From Helichrysum umbraculigerum (taxonomy: Eukaryota; Streptophyta; Magnoliopsida; Asterales; Asteraceae): 64,000 nucleotides of DNA. A program made the position numbers and the translations under genes. The stretch spans positions 930,001 to 994,000 of the forward strand of contig CATIUR010000011.1 of NCBI GenBank assembly GCA_949592205.1, written 5' to 3'. A model generated the notes under the pieces. That model made no database searches. It saw only the letters and a list, made by a program, of their open reading frames with translations, and was not told where the DNA came from. Below are positions 60,729-64,000 of this stretch, piece after piece (within the stretch, counting starts at the first letter, position 1; each line of letters opens with the position of its first letter).

Positions 60729-60915
60729 GGGATCAAGAAAGAAGAAAAATTAGGTGGAGAAGAGGGAGAAGCAATATGATTCAGTATTTTTATTACTATG
60801 ATTCATTTTTTTATTATTATAATTTATGTAATAAAAAATTGAATCATAGTAATAAAATACTGAATCAATATTGCTTCTCCCTCTTCTCCACCTAAATTTC
60901 CTTCTCCCTTGATCC
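60729..60915. mobile_element. Foldback MITE, ~187 bp
   Basis: Arms of ~75 bp pair almost fully: GGGATCAAGAAAGAAG...GCAATATGATTCAGTATTTT on the left with AAAATACTGAATCAATATTG...CTTGATCCT on the right. Sits between AT runs, so a target duplication cannot be fixed. Superfamily unknown. Confidence 0.85.
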
Positions 60916-63039
60916 TAATCATATATATATATATAAACGAACGGACAATATATATATAACGAGACGTATAAAATGGAACGATTTAATTTATCTAGTACAA
61001 ACTATTTACGACAAACGTAAACAAGTTATATTTTGTATAACTAACCAAGCTATGTTTTGATAATATAAACGACAACTAAGTTTTATTCGCGACAATTAAC
61101 AAACGACATATGTAAACGATATAACAAAGTTATTTTGATAACTAATATAGTTATGTTTTGAAAACATAATCAACAACATCGACAATTATATATATCTATA
61201 TACATACACGCGACATTTATAATATATGTATATATGGACATTAACATTGACGACAACTAATATATATATTAGAATATATATATTCAACTAATATGTATAT
61301 AAATATACATACTTGAACTTAACGATTATACGAACGCAAAAATTACCAACAATTAAAACATTACAAACATTTCAACTTAACAAATAATCCATATACTTAT
61401 ACAAGTATTATTATTTGCGTCTAGGTATTTGAGGATGCGTTTGGATTGTTTGCTAGCTATCTATTTGTGCTGAAGACTTGCTACACGTGAGTTCACAGCC
61501 CCTATCTTTTATTGTTTTAAATGCTTTTAAAACCAGGGGTGGAAAACATAGAACAATGTGATATAACATGCTATATGCTATATGTATTGCACTGCATGCT
61601 ATTATGTGAAACTGATTAACATGATTTCTTTCATGCTATAAAACTTGAACTGTTTCTATAAAAATGTTTTCATATTGAATTAACTTGAATTAATTATATG
61701 TAACGTTTTCATAACATTTTGGGAATAAGACAGCAGATCTTGGTACGATCCTAGGTTTACACGAGGTAGTTGTAGTGCACATAAGTCCCAGTGCTTACAA
61801 CCTATAACCATTAGCTAGGTGACTCTAGCCACTGAGTATACAGATAGTACTATCGATTTGACAACCCTCCCAGGATATTACTCGTTGGTCATTCCAACCC
61901 CATCGACGATAGTCGTAACGAGGAGTGTATACTTACCGTGTTACTGAGGCAACAACAAAACAACTAGTCGTGGTTTGGTTATAGTACTAGTGTCGTTACT
62001 TTAACTCTAAAGGTTTAGCTCACCTTGGAGGGATTATAGTCTAAATTTCCCACACAACTAAACAATTAAACAACAACTTGATTCGGGAAGGGTATTCCCT
62101 GTGATGACTAATAGGACAGGTGTTCCTTTGAGAGACTATTTTTAGGAAACGTTCACCTTAAATGGATAAACTTGGTTTCCCACAAAACAACTATTTATAG
62201 GAGATGTTTACTTAAATGTTAAACCTGTGTTTCCTGCAACGTTTATTATTGGAATGTTTACCTTATTGTTAAACTTGAGTTCCTGTTAACTATCTGTTGG
62301 AAAATGTTTGCTTGACTGCTAAACCTGATTTTCCTTAACTATTGAAATGGATATGTTTACTTATTTGATAAACCTGTATATCCTGCGATTACTTATTAGG
62401 AAATGTTTATGATTAAACTTGTGTTTCCTACACAGTTATTATTGTAGTAAGAATGACATTCTTACTAATTATAGGAAATGTTTTCTTTAATTAGAACACT
62501 TGTGTTTCCTACTTACATATAAATATTATGTTTGTGTACATGAATGATTTATATAAAACTTGATTTATTTCATTCACACTAAACCTGTGAATTCACTCAA
62601 CATTCAATGTTGACAGTTTACTATGTTTTTCAGGGAATTAGGACTCAGGTACATCTGCATGCATAAAGGACGTAGGCTACCTGACTATTTATGATGCCAC
62701 TTTTGGGACACTTGGATTTCCTTTGTATTATCAATTTCATTGGTTATACTTATGAAATCCCTCTTTTATAAACTTGTATTTTCAAATACTTATGTTGTCT
62801 TTGACAACCCTACTTATGTACGACTTTATAAGCCGTATCTTTTGTAATAACTTTAAACTTATGGCATCTTAAATATATATATGTTCTATGTGATCATATG
62901 CTCTGATACAGTGAATGCACTATCGAATCTGTCCGCCCCCGATGCTTAACTATTATTAAAATGCTTCCGCTAATTAACTAAAAGCTTCCGCTAAACTGTT
63001 AATAAACACGATTATCGATTTTGAGGGTGTGACAGAACT

Positions 63040-63052
63040 TGGTATCAGAGCC
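63040..63052 (+). promoter_or_regulatory. Primer-binding site (Met tRNA type)
   Basis: TGGTATCAGAGCC, five bases after the LTR end. Confidence 0.95.
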
Positions 63053-63186
63053 ATTGGTTATAGAGAACTAGAAGTCTTTAAGTGACTGAAAACCTTAGAG
63101 ACCTAGACTATAGCCTTGGCTAACACATTTCTGCATTCATACTATTGCATACGTCTGACACGTCACACACGATTCTTTGACTAGGC

Positions 63187-64000
63187 ATGTCGAGACACGC
63201 ACCTATTTACCTCACTGATACTGATACTGAGGAGGAGGAGCCCATGGAGGGGTCATACGACGGGATAGCTACAGCCGTGTCTGAGGAGGTTTACCCGCCT
63301 ACACTCCCTAGAGATACTTCAGATGGTTCGATAGCCACTCCACCATTGCCATCCACTGATCCTGCTACCCATATGTTAGGATCTATTTCCATGTCTAGAC
63401 GCCACCTTATTGGAGAGCCTGATTTTTGGCCTACACCTAGGAGGACACCGCTGTCGTGTGTCAGAGATTTTCCCATAGGACCCTCATCATCTCGCGGCAA
63501 GGAGCCGATGACTGAGGAGCGAGAGATCCGCTGTGATCAGCAGACACTGAGAGCTAGAGTTCCGCATCTGGACTGGATGCCACGCATTCTACGCCACTGG
63601 AGGACCATAAAGAGGATTCCTTCCACGTATGACACTGGAGAGTCATCTCACACACCTACATCTCTACATTTGACCGAGGAGCCTCTGGAGCTCACGGTCC
63701 CTACTGTGGTCGCCATTATTCGTACCTTGCTGGGATTTCATTTTGGTGATTTCATTTTGGTACGCAGTCTGCCATCCGAGTGATGCGCAGTGACGCCTCT
63801 CGTCTTGACGATGATGTGCTGGCGATATATGGACGCCTTGCGACTTCTGAGTTGCATATCGAGGTAGACAGGGAGTCTGCCGATGCTACTAGAGCACGTC
63901 TGATCCGACTAGAGAGTCGTTTGGAGACTATAGGTATCGCAGTTGGATTATGTGTGTTGATGGCAGCTGTTAGGATGTTTGTGGGATGGAGTCTACCGTA
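63187..64000 (+). pseudogene. gag: N-terminal gag-region ORF of the gypsy element, slipped, cut by window end
   Basis: ATG at 63187 follows a normal leader. First frame (to 63783): acidic start (TDTDTEEEEPMEGS), Pro/Ser/Thr-rich middle, no domain. A neighbouring frame stays open from about 63780 to the window end and encodes a charged coil-like segment (SADATRARLIRLESRLETIG) then a hydrophobic stretch. The two blocks likely formed one protein before a one-base slip near 63780. Acidic-plus-coil N-termini are seen in some gypsy gag genes; compare 2481-2957. Knuckles, if any, lie beyond the window. Confidence 0.6.

Larger units (their letters stand above)
57289..63034 (+). mobile_element. 5' LTR of a gypsy element, ~4.36 kb plus a nested transposon
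   Basis: Starts TGTGACAATCC and ends GAGGGTGTGACA, five bases before a perfect primer-binding site. The MULE-type element at 57664-59043 is nested within it. Other landmarks: ATTGTGAGG donor-like site at 59781-59789, GATCCGGCGGATC array (59993-60478), foldback MITE (60729-60915), ACACGTGAGTTCACAGCCCC (61483-61502), hairpin TCAACAT-TCA-ATGTTGA (62597-62613) and TTTTTCAG/G at 62626-62634. GCTTCCGC near the end is shared with the LTRs at 3259 and 22744. The left boundary is supported by the terminal inverted bases only. Confidence 0.8.

Overview
This window looks like plant nuclear DNA, almost certainly a eudicot. It is AT-rich and made almost wholly of nested retrotransposons, Helitrons and MITEs. 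The Ty3/gypsy (Tekay/Del-like) and Ty1/copia protein types and the LTR style remind me of Asteraceae, but that is an impression, not proof. I see no complete host gene; the only host-like coding trace is a short exon-like ORF near 55.3 kb.

Layout. 1-1541: minus-strand LTR inserted into a gag gene. 1542-6043: rest of that gag-bearing, pol-less gypsy element with its 2.8 kb 3' LTR. 6044-11724: AT-rich sequence with four MITEs (Mutator, Harbinger, Stowaway-like and hAT types) and old duplications. 11725-17247: a 5.5 kb Helitron. 17709-18033: 5' end of a second Helitron. 18034-28523: a minus-strand copia element (590 bp LTRs) carrying a second gag-only gypsy element (20684-26049), with a deletion that removed copia pol and the gypsy 5' LTR. 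28524-34463: minus-strand, protein-less LTR-element sequence inserted in a hAT transposase gene whose C-terminus survives at 34466-34741. 35100-38053: an ATHILA ORF1-like gene between two arrays of a palindromic motif. 38054-48005: full-length minus-strand Tekay-like element (5-bp duplication ATACC), coding region decayed. 48408-54519: nearly intact plus-strand copia element (duplication GCATT). 54520-57288: two SINEs, an exon-like ORF and a possible LTR promoter. 57289-64000: 5' LTR, primer-binding site and start of gag of another gypsy element, the LTR holding a 1.4 kb Mutator-type element and a foldback MITE.

Three patterns stand out. First, gypsy LTRs that differ in sequence share a leader module, GGTGAGT near the middle and a CAG acceptor-like site nearer the 3' end; in four of them a small hairpin with changing but still paired arms precedes the acceptor. 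This suggests a spliced leader inside the LTR. Second, each retroelement family carries its own array of one short palindrome in non-coding DNA (GACACAA/TTGTGTC, TACCCGCCGGGTA, GATCCGGCGGATC). Third, the non-coding parts of the gag-only elements are tiled with tiny hairpins whose stems differ but whose design is alike. The gag-only elements presumably depend on pol supplied by relatives such as the 38-48 kb element, although that copy is itself dead.
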